A DNA stretch of 64,000 nucleotides from Lingula anatina. Lineage: Eukaryota > Brachiopoda > Lingulata > Lingulida > Lingulidae. Both the position numbers and the translations under genes were made by a program. The notes under the pieces are model-generated. The model was given only the letters and a program-made list of their open reading frames with translations. It had not been told where the DNA came from and did not search any database. The stretch spans positions 140,995 through 204,994 of the forward strand of contig NW_019775498.1 of NCBI RefSeq assembly GCF_001039355.2. The letters are read 5' to 3'. Below, one piece after another: positions 33,641-47,900 of the stretch. The stretch's first letter is position 1. Every line of letters begins with the position of its first letter.

Positions 33641-36600
33641 TCCTCTCTCTCTCTCTCTCTCTCTCGTACAATGTAAGTTACAATACATAAAGTATTTGTT
33701 ATATGGGATTTAATAGGACATATTAGTTATCATGTTATTCTCAACAGAGCAAAATCTGCAAATCTGAAGAGAATGTGTCGCAGGTGTGGATCTTGTGATG
33801 CTATTCGCAGACGGGCGCTTGCTTAATTTGTCACGACCAATCAAACGAAAATAAAGAGCACCCCGATGCTTCTTTTACACTACAAGAACAGCGTTGTATT
33901 CCTTGAGCAGAAAAAATCAGTGGCCACTTAAAAATAGGAATCGGTACCGCTGGTTTTATTTTGCTCTACAAGCCAAACAGGTTCAGCTGACAACACGACA
34001 AGTTTAACACTCCGACGAAGCTAAAGTTAGTAAAGATCGCAGCGGGCGTAGCTCTCCAACTGCAGGTGGTGCATTCCACAGGCATCAGAACTCGCTGAGT
34101 AAACGGTGCAGTATCCCGTTCGACACACCTGAGGCTAAAAGACGCGGTTGTTTTTACTACCACTGCTGCCAGTCACCCCAGCACTGTTATGTTTTGTTAA
34201 TCAGACACGATTTCCAAACGACTGTAGGGCATTAGTTTCACCTAAATGCCACACCGCCCTGAACGTCAGTGTAGAGAGACGTTTTTTTAAAAGACGTTCG
34301 TGTTATTTTCCGTCCAAAAATATCTTGTTTATCCCGTCATCCCAGTGCAAAACTATCGCCATTTTTTCAACCACTGAAACAACGTAAACAGTTACCTAAA
34401 AATAACCGGAAACCAAATAATAAACGAACCGGAACCACTCATAAATATTCCATGTCAAGGCTCTCAGACAGCAATAAACAATATGACTGGTCTAGGCAGA
34501 AGTAGCACCTATTTTCCAGTTTAGGAAAGGAATATACCAATGATATAGTGCAGATGGCTACAGGCATTTGGTGCTGACTTCATAATTTCACACGATTAAG
34601 TGCACCTGGGTGGATTGACGTACAGTATGTGTCCTTTAAATTATTTGAAAATGGACACCATCATTCTTACTTGGAAAATTCTGTTTAGTGTCACAGTTGC
34701 ACAAATTTGGTCGTATTGGGATGCCATATAAACCTGAATCGGTGTAGGTATATCGTGTGCCTGTAATTGTTTAATAAAATCGTTGACCTATTTGTAATTA
34801 TATATAATTGAACGCACCATTCTGAACATGATAGTATGAGTAATTGTCGGGGGACACGTAATAACATGTGATCGCACCTGTCGTTACGCACTTAAAACAG
34901 AAAAAAAAACTAATAACAAACAGCAAGAGGAAGGTGCACCGATTGTAAGATAAATGTTATCAAATGCAGAACCAGTGAATCATGACTAGGCTGCCTTGTC
35001 TTCGACCGATACCATCAAAAAACAAACAGACACAACAACAAAAGTACTATTCCCATCCTCACGATTTAATTAATGTTGTTGTTCAATAAAATACCACCAA
35101 AGAACCAACAAAAACGCCAAACAGAAGGAGCGGACCCATCCTTAAAATTTAATTGCCTGTGTCATTTAATGAGAAGCTGACAAAATGGGAACATAGTTGT
35201 CAAACAAAGATGCGGTTTCCTTCCTCGTGCTCAAATTGATGTTTTTCTTTCAAGAAATGTCACCAAAATACGACAACACCCCCGTCTCCGGGTCACTACT
35301 GAGCCCATCGTTAAAATGTAACAGGTGTCTTCTGAATAAAAAGTCAACAAAACTCGATACGCTTGCTTTCTTTGACAACGAGAAGACAAATTAATAAGGC
35401 AATGTGAGATGTTGCACAATCCCCCGCCGAATTTGTTTTTAATTTTCGTGTTTGACATAGTTTAGAATTATTCCTCGAACACACAATTCATACTGCCAAT
35501 CATCCTGCCCCCCAACACGCAAATTGTAAATTCGATCTTTAGTAATGTTTCTTTGTTAAAAATGTGGTAAAACATGTAAACTTGACTTACGTTCTGTTTT
35601 ACTATTATACCGGCATTTTATTTTAAGAACGCACTCGACGATTGAAAAAATGTAACCAGAGAGATATAACGTAACTACGTAATCACGTAGATGTCCCTGC
35701 ATTATTTTTCTGCAGTGCGCATCCTTTTCTGTTTTTTTTTAACTTTTTCTTTTTTTTTTATTTGATGCTATATGCACGAATGCGGTTCAGTGCAGCGGCA
35801 TTGAAACATTGCAAACAAACAGTGTTAATTTTGTTTCTCCTAGCGTGCACTTATCCTCTGCTATAAAATTTCTGAACGTGTGCAAACAACATTAAAAAGC
35901 CTAGGAAGGTTAAATCAACGTAATTAATGCTAGTCGTAATGAGTCAACACATATTAACTGTATTACGTCTTGCCTTGTTAGCCACCAAATGATGGTGGTT
36001 TCAAATTTTTCTCAGTTGGAAAAACAATCAACAGGCGCCGTGTGTTTCTGTATACTCGGGGCGAATCAACTTTTGAGGAATTTTGCCCACTGATTGAGCT
36101 GTTTTTTACGTCTTCAAGTTGACTTGCTGTGGAATCGAATTAGCAACACAAACAATCTCAAGGTCAAAGAAATTAGCACAACGTGTTCGGCAAATCTGAA
36201 AAAGTTATTTCAATTATTGTAGCCTTTGAACTATAGTCAATTCACATTAATGAAAATGTGGTAAATCGACTTGTAAGATTAGAAGTATCGCGCTTTCAGT
36301 TTTTCGGAAAATATAAAACAGCAATGGGCGTTATTTGGTTATTAGAATGACGGTAAAAACGCACAATTTTTTTTTGTTTCAAGACCTCAGATGAACATTG
36401 ATTACGAAAAACGTCATGGTTGATTGATGCCTTGAGTGTTCCATGTGCTGAAGTGTTATTTTTGGTCTATATCCACTGGCTACAGTTCAAAATCCAAGTT
36501 AAAACTGATGAATTTACTAGTAAATGATGCACAATGATGCATTTGTTTAATAACCATGGATAAGAGTTTTTTTTGTACAACATGATATCAATTGAACTCG

Positions 36601-39600
36601 CATACTCCATTGACCCCCCTGTATATCTACTAGATTTCCTAATGGAAAAACCCTGTTATCAATACAAAACAAATCAGATAATACATGCTAAAGCAAATCA
36701 ACTGCAGTTTTTTAAAGCAATATCGGAGGAAGTCTCGGAAGATCTTGAGGGGAGTATGATCAAACATTATACACCCTTATCCTAACATCCTCACCCCTCC
36801 CATTCTATCCAACCCAAAACCCAGGATTCCCCAAATCGCTCATACGGTTATTTTGACTAACGGAGTAGAAAAATGTAATAACGACGGTTCTCTTTTGCCT
36901 GTAATATGCTGAACTTTCGAGGAGGTTGGTAGAGGCAATCTCATTTTTATCGTAAATCAAAAGAGCGCACGCCGCGTGCCTGCCGTTATAAATTGCGAAC
37001 ACAGCGGTAGACGGAACAGGAAGCAATGATACGACCATAACATTTTTGCAATTAAACACCGCCTAGCAAGACAGTAATTTCTGAAGCGTAAAAAAGTGAT
37101 ATTCATCACCAAACAGCGATAAAAGAAATTATTCAACAGTTTGTCAACGTTATGGCATAATATTTATGGGCGCGGATGTAGGATCGGCGCTTGATTGAAA
37201 CAATACGCATCGCGGTTTCGTCCCCGTCGTAACAACCGCGGGGACGCGTTGCGTTGGTGTGAGAAAAACACGCGATTACAGCGGGTAAGGAAACCGGAAT
37301 CACGTAAATAAGATCTTGGCAATATATATTTTTTTCTTTTTTTATAATGATCTTTGTAAGAACAACATTTATGTTGGTTTATTTTTTGTTTTTCACGGAG
37401 TAACAGGTGCAAATATGTGTTTTTATCTGTAAATAATCGAAGTGATGCATGACACCAATGCTTTGCAAACTGCCCAAGTTTTGTCTGTAAAAACAGGTAG
37501 TGATGCAGTTGCAATTTCAATGAATAAAATAGTAGAAAGATAGAGCCTTGAGAACGTTTGTCATCCCGTGCACAAATATCTCACGCCTACAGAATTAAGT
37601 GATGCTACTTTGCCACAGTCAAACAGCAGGCTGTGCTATTGTACATGCAGTGCACCCAATGCAAGATTAGTGTGAGTAATATTCACAAATAGTATTTATG
37701 TAATAAAATGTAAAGACAGCTTACAATATGATTCTTATTAAGCCGTTATAATTTACTAAATTGCTCATACACGGTACCTGTAGCACTTAATCGTTGGAAA
37801 ATATCCACGTGCCACGTGTTCGCATGATGTTAATTTCATCACATTTTTGCTGTATGTATACAATGGATCCATCTTTCATTGCAACATGTTGCAATTTCAT
37901 TTATTGGACTTTGGTCAAATCCACCTACCACAAACTTAAAAGGAGAACTAGAAAGATTAAAACAGAAACTGAATCTTGCTCCGAGTCTTTGACGACAGAA
38001 AAGGTAAGCGTTCAAATCATTGTTGCTTAAAGAGACAATTTGTTTTATTTAAGCAAAAACGCTCAAGTGCGATGTTTCGGTTCTATAACATGTACTCTCT
38101 ATGTATACATCGACATTTCAACTTACAAACTCTAAAATACCGTATGCAATGTTTTTACGATCACATTTCGAAACATGGCTTAAGCCAAATAAACTGCAAC
38201 ACGCAATCCATTTTATTCTCTCATAAAAATTAAGTTGTCCAATTAACCTTGTCTAGTAAGTGCAGTCCCCTAAAAACAGGCGTTTGGCCAGGCTGTATAA
38301 ATTTGAAAGAAAATTCGTAAAATTTCATATAAGAAAAACTGACAATCTGTCTCTTTATTATAGCACATTAAACACTTGTAAAGGATTTAACTGTTGCACT
38401 TAATAGCCCAAACGTTACCATAGACATGCCCCTAAATAAGCATTGTCTGGGGGGAGGCAATGTATTCTGTCCGTCAACAGAACAATTTGGTTTCACATTT
38501 TACCCTTTGGTTGAAACGCCACATTGAATAAGATACCACCTGAGAGATTGGCTCTGTTTGAATGAAATGTTTTAATCTATCAGTATAGAATGCAGGACGA
38601 CGTCGTTCCAGGGGTCAATTTCAGAACCCCCGAGTTTGAATCATGTTGAATAACGTTATAAATATCTGAAAGCCAATTTGAACCGTGCATATATACACGC
38701 TTATCTTGTTATACCACATATATAGCAATATATGCAATCTGGACTAGTGCGCATATACTCTGATGGTGGAAGTTAGCGTGTGTTCACATCATATAAATTT
38801 TAAGAAAAAAAATCGATTCCAGATATGCATGACCTGTTGCCAATAATTGTCATTGCGGCATTTGACTTAACAAGTGCACTATAATACGCATTGGGTTTCG
38901 GTAGGTGCCTTGATGTTTTCACCAACAATAGCGGTTATCATCCGCTGCTTTCAACATTGTTACTGGGAGTCGTTGATTGCACAGAGCACTTTGTCCAATT
39001 AGGCACCATTGGCCCTCGGTAAGGGGGTATCGCCTTCGGTATCCTGGAAAAGGTAACCGATGAAGAGCTGGCATACGGAAGACTGGAACCATGAGAAGAA
39101 TTGAGTTCATGCAACCAAAATTCCGATTTGACACCAACAGACCTACAGCAAGGCAATTTTGCTCAGAGACTGAACCAGAAAACGACAGCAAAGTGACTGT
39201 GGTGGTCTCATTAAGAAAGCGTTTTCCCCTTTTTTCATCACATGAGTATTCTTGTAGGTTAAGGGACAGAATTAACAGGAAAAAATGAAAAGAAAACTTT
39301 TTTTCGCCTATTAGACTTGGGTTAAGCTGTCAAAACCTGGGGTGACACCAATGAGCCTATAGAGAGATAAAATCCTCCTGAGGATGTACCTAGAGAACAA
39401 ATACAAGAAATGAAAATATTTTTAGAAATATTCAGGTGGTTGTTATGGAAGCAGTTGCTTTAGTCAATGGCTAATGGCTGTTCGGGGAAAACTAAAGAAA
39501 ATAATTATTTACGAATCAAAGAAATCTTTGCGCGTGTCATTAGTACCCCACGGGGACAAGTACATAAAGCACGAGTTGTTTTTCTCAATTCAAAGATTTA

Positions 39601-40046
39601 CTGCCTGCATTCTAAAAGCGTTTCCGTGTTATGAAATAACGCAAATTGCATAAACTACAAACTTTCCCAAAACCTTTTCATGGACACAAAACATAGTACC
39701 TAAATTTAAAAGAATTCCAAATACACAGAGTTGAACTCAGTTCAACTGTTGGGAATCTTCAAGCAAAGGGAAGACGGAATTTCCAGTAGGTGTATTGGAA
39801 GGGTCGTAACGAGTACATTGAAAATAATCAGTGAAGTAAATCACCTAGATATTGATCTATTAATACACGCGTTTATTGCAGCGTGACTGGCATTCACAAG
39901 GAGGCCCTTTGATATTTGTATATTAATACTTTTTTTAATAAACACGTACCTCATTTTAAGAGAGAGAAGGTATAGGAGGAAGATATTCCTTTTTTTACTT
40001 AAACACATGTTATGTGATGTGATGCATAAAATGAGTGTAGACTAGG

Positions 40047-40048
<2 letters not shown>
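33641..40048. other. Intergenic region, no gene supported
   Basis: It contains (CT)n near 33643-33665, a GC-rich patch near 37170-37300 with a small CGCGGTT/AACCGCG stem, and scattered homopolymers. Short frames such as 33966-34163 (-) and 38919-39191 (-) were inspected and not recognised as any protein family. Confidence 0.5.

Positions 40049-40096
<48 letters not shown>
40049..40096. repeat. (TAT)n microsatellite
   Basis: About sixteen TAT/ATT trinucleotides in a row. Confidence 0.95.
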
Positions 40097-40098
<2 letters not shown>

Positions 40099-43000
40099 TC
40101 CCTGTTATTAATTCGGGACCGATAGATATATCATAGAGAGATGGACAATGGATACTTCAGTGATTTTTCGCTACAGTTCATTCAGTAATTACAAAACACA
40201 AAGGTAGGTGTCAAAGTGTGTATAACTGCATTTTTCCGAACATATCCGACCGGTCATGGGACATTTTTCGGTATGACATTGACATCGGCTCACACGGTGA
40301 CATGTCTATGGCAAATTGCTGTGACAGAATCGCCGTTGGAACCATAACCGCGTGGCGAGCGTGGTATGTGGCAACTCCAAACACTACAAGCTCCCCATTT
40401 GTAAGGTGCTTAAAGTCACGCTAGCGTTCTAACGAATAATACAATAAATGCTCGCCAATTTTTCCACTTCAGCAATATTACGTGTGTACATCTGGCTTAC
40501 ATACTTTCTTAATTTGGAAAGGCGATAAGCTTTATCAGAAGGGAAATTGTATCTCGTTTTGGTCTGACAAGCAATACATGCGCTCCTTAGCCCCCTGCGT
40601 AGCAATTAGCACAAGGACACGACACCCGAATTTTGGGTGGGAAACATTCCAATAAAGCACAGTGTCATTGCATCCTGGGATTTTTAAGTTGACCCTCACT
40701 GGCCATAACTGTGTAAACACCAAAAGATGCGTAAGAAAGAGAAGACCTTATCTTTAAGATTCTCGTGCTTATGTGGACAACTGAACCTCAGAAAAATACA
40801 ATTGAGTAAGCTGAACGTAATTGGCACATAACATCACCGACACGTTCACATGTGTTCATGTTCGATAAAAACATCGCGTTTGTACTAACCGACGCATAGC
40901 ACCGGTTTCTGACATTCATTGGATCCATTAAAGCTTGCAATTATAAGTAACAGAGTAGCAGTAACACCTGTTATGGAAACATGTGGACGTCAATAGAAAT
41001 TGACCTTGGCCTTCATTGCAGGAATTTGCAAAGGTATTTGTAATGAACCAAAAGGGAAAAAAAGAAGACACGGTCAAAAATGCAGGATTTGATGACTGGC
41101 GCTGAAAGTTATGGTGAAAGGAGTCACCATTACAAAAGAAAGAGACGCAGGTTTGAAAAAATAGGAGGTAATACATATAAAAAACGAAATTAATAATAAT
41201 AAAAAAACAAATAAGAAAACAACAGCTTGCTTGCCATTTCTACATGATTGAACATCATAGGCCATTTCTCTCTTTGAACATATCTCAACAAAGTATGCAG
41301 TAAGTGGCAGCAGTGTTTTAGAATCTAATTGAAACGTCAAAAGCATTCCGATTGCCCTGCCAAATGGTTCAATTTAAAAACGTAATGGTTCTGACCAAAT
41401 GTACGCCTCAGACCTAAGTACAGTTTACACGGAGAAAGTACCAGGACTGTTCGATTAAAAAAATTGCCAGCCGGTCAAAAAGTCAATTTGAATGCCTTGA
41501 ATGTATGCAGTTTCTCTGTTCACACTGGATTATGACCAAGATTATATGTTGCGCCTTAGTTATTAAGATGCCTACTGGACGAACTGGTCATTTGATGACG
41601 CGAGTGAGATGGACTTTCGGTCTTAAATCGCCCTAGTCTGCACATTCCTCAAGACTGGTACAAACTGCCAGAAAGAAGCAATTACCTGTGGCCCACTCTG
41701 CGTTCAATCAGAACCTTATTTAGCTGCCACAAAACCAGTGAAGCGTTAATTGTTTAAAAAACAACATGTGTTTAAACTTGAGATTGCCCATGTGCAAGTA
41801 ACGGGGGGAGATTGACAGGTGATCGCGACGCAAAAGAACAATTTAATTGTTTTGTCTTTCCCTTTTTCAGAAGTGTGGACCCGAAGGGCTTGGACAAAAG
41901 AGTTTATGGCCTGCCTTTGTAAAATGGTTTAAAATTGAAAAATATCGTCTTATAGTATATAACATGAAATTAAGAACATGCCACTCGGCATTCAAAGATA
42001 CAACTCCAGGAATTCACATACGTACGAACTTCAGCCTAAATTACAAAACGCTCTGGCAACAGAAGCGTTGTCCACAACGGGCCATTTATTTTTATAAAAC
42101 CTGTAAAGAAACATGACTGTCTATCATACGTATTCTAAATGAGCCATAAATATTTTAATCAGCAATTTTCGCTTGTTTTCAGATACGCATCATATTGTTT
42201 TTTAAGAAAGAACATTTGCTGATTCTTATGATTGTAGATACTGTGTCTCTTGCCATTGAATTATAAGGAGTATAGATCGCTTTCTTAATGGACCACGGGG
42301 GTCTCCGACTCGGTCTGACGTCAGCTTTTGATAGTAACTTATCCTATAACTTATACTTTAGGTGAAATACAGATGACCAGCAGGGGGGGTGGTAAACGAG
42401 AAAACCGTAAGGGGAATGTGACATATATCTTAACATTGCGCCACACGGACGCAATACACATGGAAGTCATTGGATCAGTAGAGGGATACTAATTACGTTT
42501 GTCATATAAATACAAAAAGCCATCCATTCTGTACTGACCACCACAAAGAATAAACAGGAAAAAGCGACTGATACGCTGTGTTACGTACCGGAAAGTTCAT
42601 TCACATTGCAATGGTTGCCATTGCGCCCCCTCAAGTGTGACCCATGCAATGACACATGTGAAATAAAAAACATAGACGTAAACGGGAGCCAGGATGAGGG
42701 GGGGGGGTCTTTGCACCCCACGTTTTTCAACCACGTCAGTAATAAGTACAAGTATCCCGCGTTCTTCTATATGCGGTGCGGTGCTTTTTTTGTTCTAACG
42801 TTCACAAGTGTCGGATGTATTTATGCATGTGTTCAACCTCTGTCTATCTTTAGATATATACTTATTGATTTTATCCCTTCTTTTCACTCACCGTTGTATC
42901 TTTATTGCCTGGTTCTAAATGCCCCCCCCCCGTCCCCCCACACACAATGTGCTTTTTACGCCCCTGTTATATCTGTTTATTTGATAGTATACGATTTCAA

Positions 43001-44884
43001 GGAGCTTTCAAGTCTTAGTTGCAGACGGCATTAAAACCAATCTACTTGTTTACGACAATCTTGTTGTCCAGTATGGTATGTTAGTCACAGTTGTAAATGT
43101 GATCAAGACGGCGACCCTTAATTCCTTGACGCAGTCTTGCGCCTCCTTGGTCGAAATCGGCTAATCATTAAAGCAATAATAACTCTTCATTTCGGCCAAA
43201 AAATGAATTATCCTGGAGTAAACAACAATTTTCCCATACTTACCAATGGTTAATGAATCCATTTTTACATTCAAAGTTAGTCCCTGGTTTTTTTCTAAAA
43301 AGTTTGGTTTTTTGTTAAAATCTCTTAAGACATCAGTGGAGGTCACGTGGTCTAAAGACAAGTTCAGATATCAGAATAAAAGCTATAACTGCTGTTTTTG
43401 TGGTAAAACAGAATATATTATATTTCTACGAGTTATTCACAAGGTTTTTATTGCGAAATATAGATCTCATACGAAGAGTTATTATCCCTTTAAATTTCAA
43501 TTCTGAACATGATGAAGTAGTTTAAATCGATACGACAGAGTGGCCCCGCGTTCTTCTATATCCTCACTCCAGCAAAAAGATATTGCTTATAAATAAAATT
43601 TATCCAATTTTGCTAAAGCTCGGTACTGTGGTTTTCTCATAGCGGTAATTCAATATCCATCATGAGTCCCCTAGATATCATTTGATTATGGTTTTTAATT
43701 CAGTTTATCCTTTTTTAAAAAGGTAATAGTGATAACTGCCATGTGTTTTCATTGCATGCCCGTGGTTGTTTTTTTTTTCTCATTTAGCCAGACGGGTCAC
43801 CTTGCACATTGTTTCATAATCTTAATGTCACTGATTTCATTTTTGCATGGCAAATACAATCATTCTTTATTATATGGTGTCTAGACATACTGATGCAGTT
43901 CTTGGAAACAGAGGAATGTACCACAAAGGAATTTCCTCACTTATCGCACGAAAAAAAAAACATCCAATATTCATTCAGTCTGCTGATAAATGTAATGTTG
44001 TATATCAGGAAATATTATCGGAGATGGAAGCCTGGATATCTTTTCGTTGGACTTAAGATAAAAAGACTACTTCATGGTGTAGAGTACATGGCTGCATTGC
44101 TGCTGTATTTAGAAAACATGATGCAATTATGATTTTAATTAGATCATACACCCCTATCAAAGAATGTTTACTATTTCACAATTAAAGGAATCACAAATCT
44201 GGAAATACTATTATCATCAAACGGGAGATAACTTTTTCGTCTCTTTTATTAAAAACATGTCCATGCGACTACTTTTGGCAGAAACAAAACACATTTCCTG
44301 TTGAAATAGCGCCGTCACAATTAACACACAGAAAAATGATAGCGAAAGTATCCTTTTTTTCAAAGATTCGTGCATTTGATGTATTTTGAGGGTTCATTTA
44401 AGTAACGAGTCTAGTCGTTTACTTGATGTTTCTCTTTTAACGAGAGCTTTAAAACGTTGAACGGAAACCAATGTTTTGAATCACGTAAAGCATTGCCGGC
44501 AATGATTGCAGAAATTGTCAGGAATCCGTCAAGCTCTCAGCTCATTACTTCACTTTAAAGGAATGTATCAAAAGAACGAGATCGGTGAGCACAGACACTT
44601 AAGATATCAAAGAGATTGATATTAATGGGCTGATTAGGTTCTCAACACGATATCTGTAGATACCGGAAGCCGACTACAGCGGTAACGCATGCGTGCACAG
44701 AGAAGGTATGAACTTAGTGGGATAATATAGTGAAGTTTAGCAGTTGTCATAATTTAATTATTCAGTATCTATCTTTTCTATTATTTCCGTTTTATATATT
44801 TTGTTTATCCACTCTGTAGAAGAAAGAGATACACGTTCATGTATACAGCCACGATCTGTTTACGTTCTTAGCTGATCTTATATT
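40097..44884. other. Intergenic region, no gene supported
   Basis: The frame at 41847-42116 follows a pyrimidine-rich CTTTTTCAG that could be an acceptor, but neither a partner exon nor a family was recognised. The stretch 43215-43330 shares a dispersed repeat with 13490-13600. Homopolymer G and C runs occur near 42697 and 42921. Confidence 0.45.
43215..43330 (-). repeat. Second copy of the 13.5 kb dispersed element
   Basis: On the minus strand the core AATGGATTCATTAACCATTG with flanking AAAAAACC and GTATGGGAAAAT aligns with 13490-13600. The similarity is about 100 bp long with scattered mismatches. Confidence 0.4.
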
Positions 44885-44917
44885 AGCCCCCCCCCCCTCC
44901 AAAAAAAGGGGGGGGCT
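44885..44917. repeat. C-run / G-run inverted repeat
   Basis: AG followed by a C11 run, a short A-rich loop, then a G8 run followed by CT. The arms can pair into a GC-only stem with a loop of about 10 bases. Confidence 0.7.
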
Positions 44918-47900
44918 CATCAACCACTCGTGAATGGGTAAATGTCAGTGGAGAGGGTCAGTGAGCAAGGTCAACAGAAACACGGCCGCGGGCCTGCCAG
45001 TCCCGCCACAAACGAGTTATGTTAACTTACCGCAGCTGCGTGGTTTGGGTTCTTTGCCTTGTTTACAACTGCCAGGCGTGTTTGAGGGGTCGTAAACGTA
45101 TGGAGACTGCCATCTGCCTGCCAGCATTTCCACAACTCTCACTGGGAATTAGAAAAAAATGTCTGTTTTGGATTGTTACTTGCGCTTTGTTGGGAAGAGG
45201 TATATACACGCACGCTGAAAGATTAAAGCGTGAATGTTCTCTCTGGTCCACTCAAACGTTCGGTCATTCATCAATATCGATAGATCGTTTAGTTGATTCT
45301 TAAACAGTTCAAAACCGCTGTTTACAAGTTTACAAGTTTTTTGTGATAAAATATTAATAATACAAGTGTCCGTCTTTAACAGTAACCATGAAAAGATAGG
45401 AATATGAATAAGAATTATCCGGTTGCCGTGATCTATCAACAGTGTGAAAAGAAAAAAAATACGTGAAAGATTATTAAGAAAAAGAAATTAATTTTTTTGC
45501 TATTTCATTTAGGTATTTAAGTATTTATATAGATATATTTATTTATCTTTTGTTGTTTGTTTGTTTATGTATCCGTTCATTCATTCATTCATTCATTCAT
45601 TCATTCTTTCATTTAGCAACCTCTTGAATGTACACGTGTCTATTGAAAGGGTTTTAATTTGGTCAATTGTCTGCAATTCTGTGACTCAACAGGTGTCTAT
45701 AACGAGCGCAGTTGGGTCTATATAAGCGTCTATTTAGGTATCTGCTAAAGCAATTGCATCGCTGTCTATTAATTTGTCGAACAAAACGGTGTTCTGGGGT
45801 ACCGATACGTAACATGTTATTGTCCAAATTGAATCAAAGTTTGTTAAATAGAATTTGCCTTTTCTAAATTACATTCTATTTTCTCCGATCTTTAAATAGA
45901 TACCACTTATAAAAAGTTTGCGCACATGTGTAGCTCCGAGATTACATTGGTTTATTTCAATATTGCTGACATTACGGTTCCATTAGATGAAATTAAAAAG
46001 ACGGACTGGTTTGAAAAAACATTTTCATAAAATGGAGCAGTTTAATGAACGTTTCAATACTTGCTACCTTCTTTTTCCGGGAAGAGGCGAGGCCAAATCT
46101 GCCATTTTGTTTTGAAAAGGGGAAGGGGGAGAGGGGCTACACCATACTGGTTTGATAAGAAAAGCCATGTTGCCATGAAGAGTCAATTTTGAACATAACA
46201 CGCTAACAGCTTGATCAGAAAACCTCTTGTCTTGGTGTGGAATCAGTTTTGAAACTAGGGGTTGACTCTTTTTGTCAGCCAATCGCCGCACAGGTACATG
46301 TAGCAACTGTTGTCGTAAGGCAAACTTTAAGCTGTTACAGTTTGCCTCAAATTCGCTTTCTTATCGCAATATTTAAGGATCACGAGCCGCCAGAGTTAAT
46401 TTGTTACCGAACTTGTAACACATGTAATAACATTATTCTCTCCGCATGTTATTGATGTGGCCCAGCTGGTTATAGAGTGAGATATATCCGCTCCGCTTGA
46501 CGCTTTTCAAAGTGAAAAAAAAAAGAAAATACCAGTTGAAACCTAGGCGGTAGAAATTGCTCTACCTACACTGCTGTTACATTTATGGTACTAGCTTTAA
46601 TAACATACTAACCTAGGTATGCGAATCTGTAGATTTATCATACCATACTACTGACTGTAAGAACTTCCACCAGCTACCGGCGAGAAATAGGCCAAGAAAC
46701 TATTATGGAGATGCGTGACATGCAATACATACCTACGATCCTAAACGGAAAAGAAAAAGATCAAAGAAAATTAAGACTAGCGATACTGTTGTACTAATGT
46801 AATTCATTTCCTTTCTCTCTTTTTTCTATTATCATTATTATGCTTTTTTCGTTGATGATTTTCATTACAAAATACGACGACAGCAACGATTTAGAGGTGA
46901 AGATATGAGAAGAAACCTTAAGAACGGAGTTGTAATCAAATGAAACAATTTCCCCGCCAAGTGTTATCGACGGTTCAAGTGCATTCCAAGTGCTTTTATT
47001 TCCTCAGCCAAGATGTTCTCCTGTGAACGCCAGAAAGATATATACGTCGAATAATGTGACCAGAAACTAGGACAAAAAATCATGCAAGGGGACAACATTG
47101 GAGAAGGGGGTGGGGGGTGGGGTGGGGGGGTCACACTAGGCAACTAACTACCACCCCCTCAAATCCAGAGGTACCCTATTATCCCTTATCTCCCCAATAA
47201 AAATTTAAAAAAGGAAACGAGACACGTCCAAACAAATTCCCCAGTCATGTGCTTTACTAACTTGTGTCATGCTCAGGGTACTGAAGAGGGTATCGGACCC
47301 ATAGTTAATAAATCTGTACACTGCAGTCATAAAGAAGCCTAGAAACCCAGGGTGCTAAAGAGATTATCGAATTCATGGCAAACAGTTATGAAAAACACAG
47401 ATGGCAAAATGACTAGTTCAAATAATATGCCGCCGTATGCAAAGTAGGTGAATAATGTGAGAGCGTTTATTTTACGGGGATTTTTTATAAACCGCCCTGA
47501 ACAGAAGTTAATTTGGTACGGTTTTTGACTTAACCGAATTCTTTGGCGTCTTTGAAGCTATATGAAGAAAAAACTACAATACTCGAGTGATTACAAAACC
47601 AAACGAAGAGTGTTTCTCTCCTGGGCTTGCAATCGGAAGCAATTCTCATTGCTTTGAATTCTTAATATGCAGCGGATTCGTGCAATTTTTCCAGAGTGCT
47701 CTGAGAGGTCAATATTGCAAGAAGTGGAAGAAAAATTACCGGTGTGTTTTAGAAGTGGCATGGATTTTTAGAAGGGTGCTTTCAGTGCAGATTTGTACAA
47801 TTACATTTGCTGTTTTTGTAGTTGAAAAGAGAAGCAACTTACAGGAAGTGACGCGAAAAAATCCACCACGTTCCAAGAAAGCATAGTGAAAGCGCGTGTC

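Noticed and set aside
41847-42116. Frame after a good acceptor-like pyrimidine tract
   Set aside because: An acceptor-like word alone is common. No upstream exon with a compatible donor and no recognisable protein were found.
45019-45303. Small frame with a hydrophobic, signal-like start
   Set aside because: No second exon, no family resemblance, and the start overlaps a minus-strand splice-donor-like word. Nothing separates it from chance.
47587-47886. 99-codon frame with several Cys
   Set aside because: No recognisable motif, no splice or promoter support, and length within what chance allows in 30 kb of spacer.
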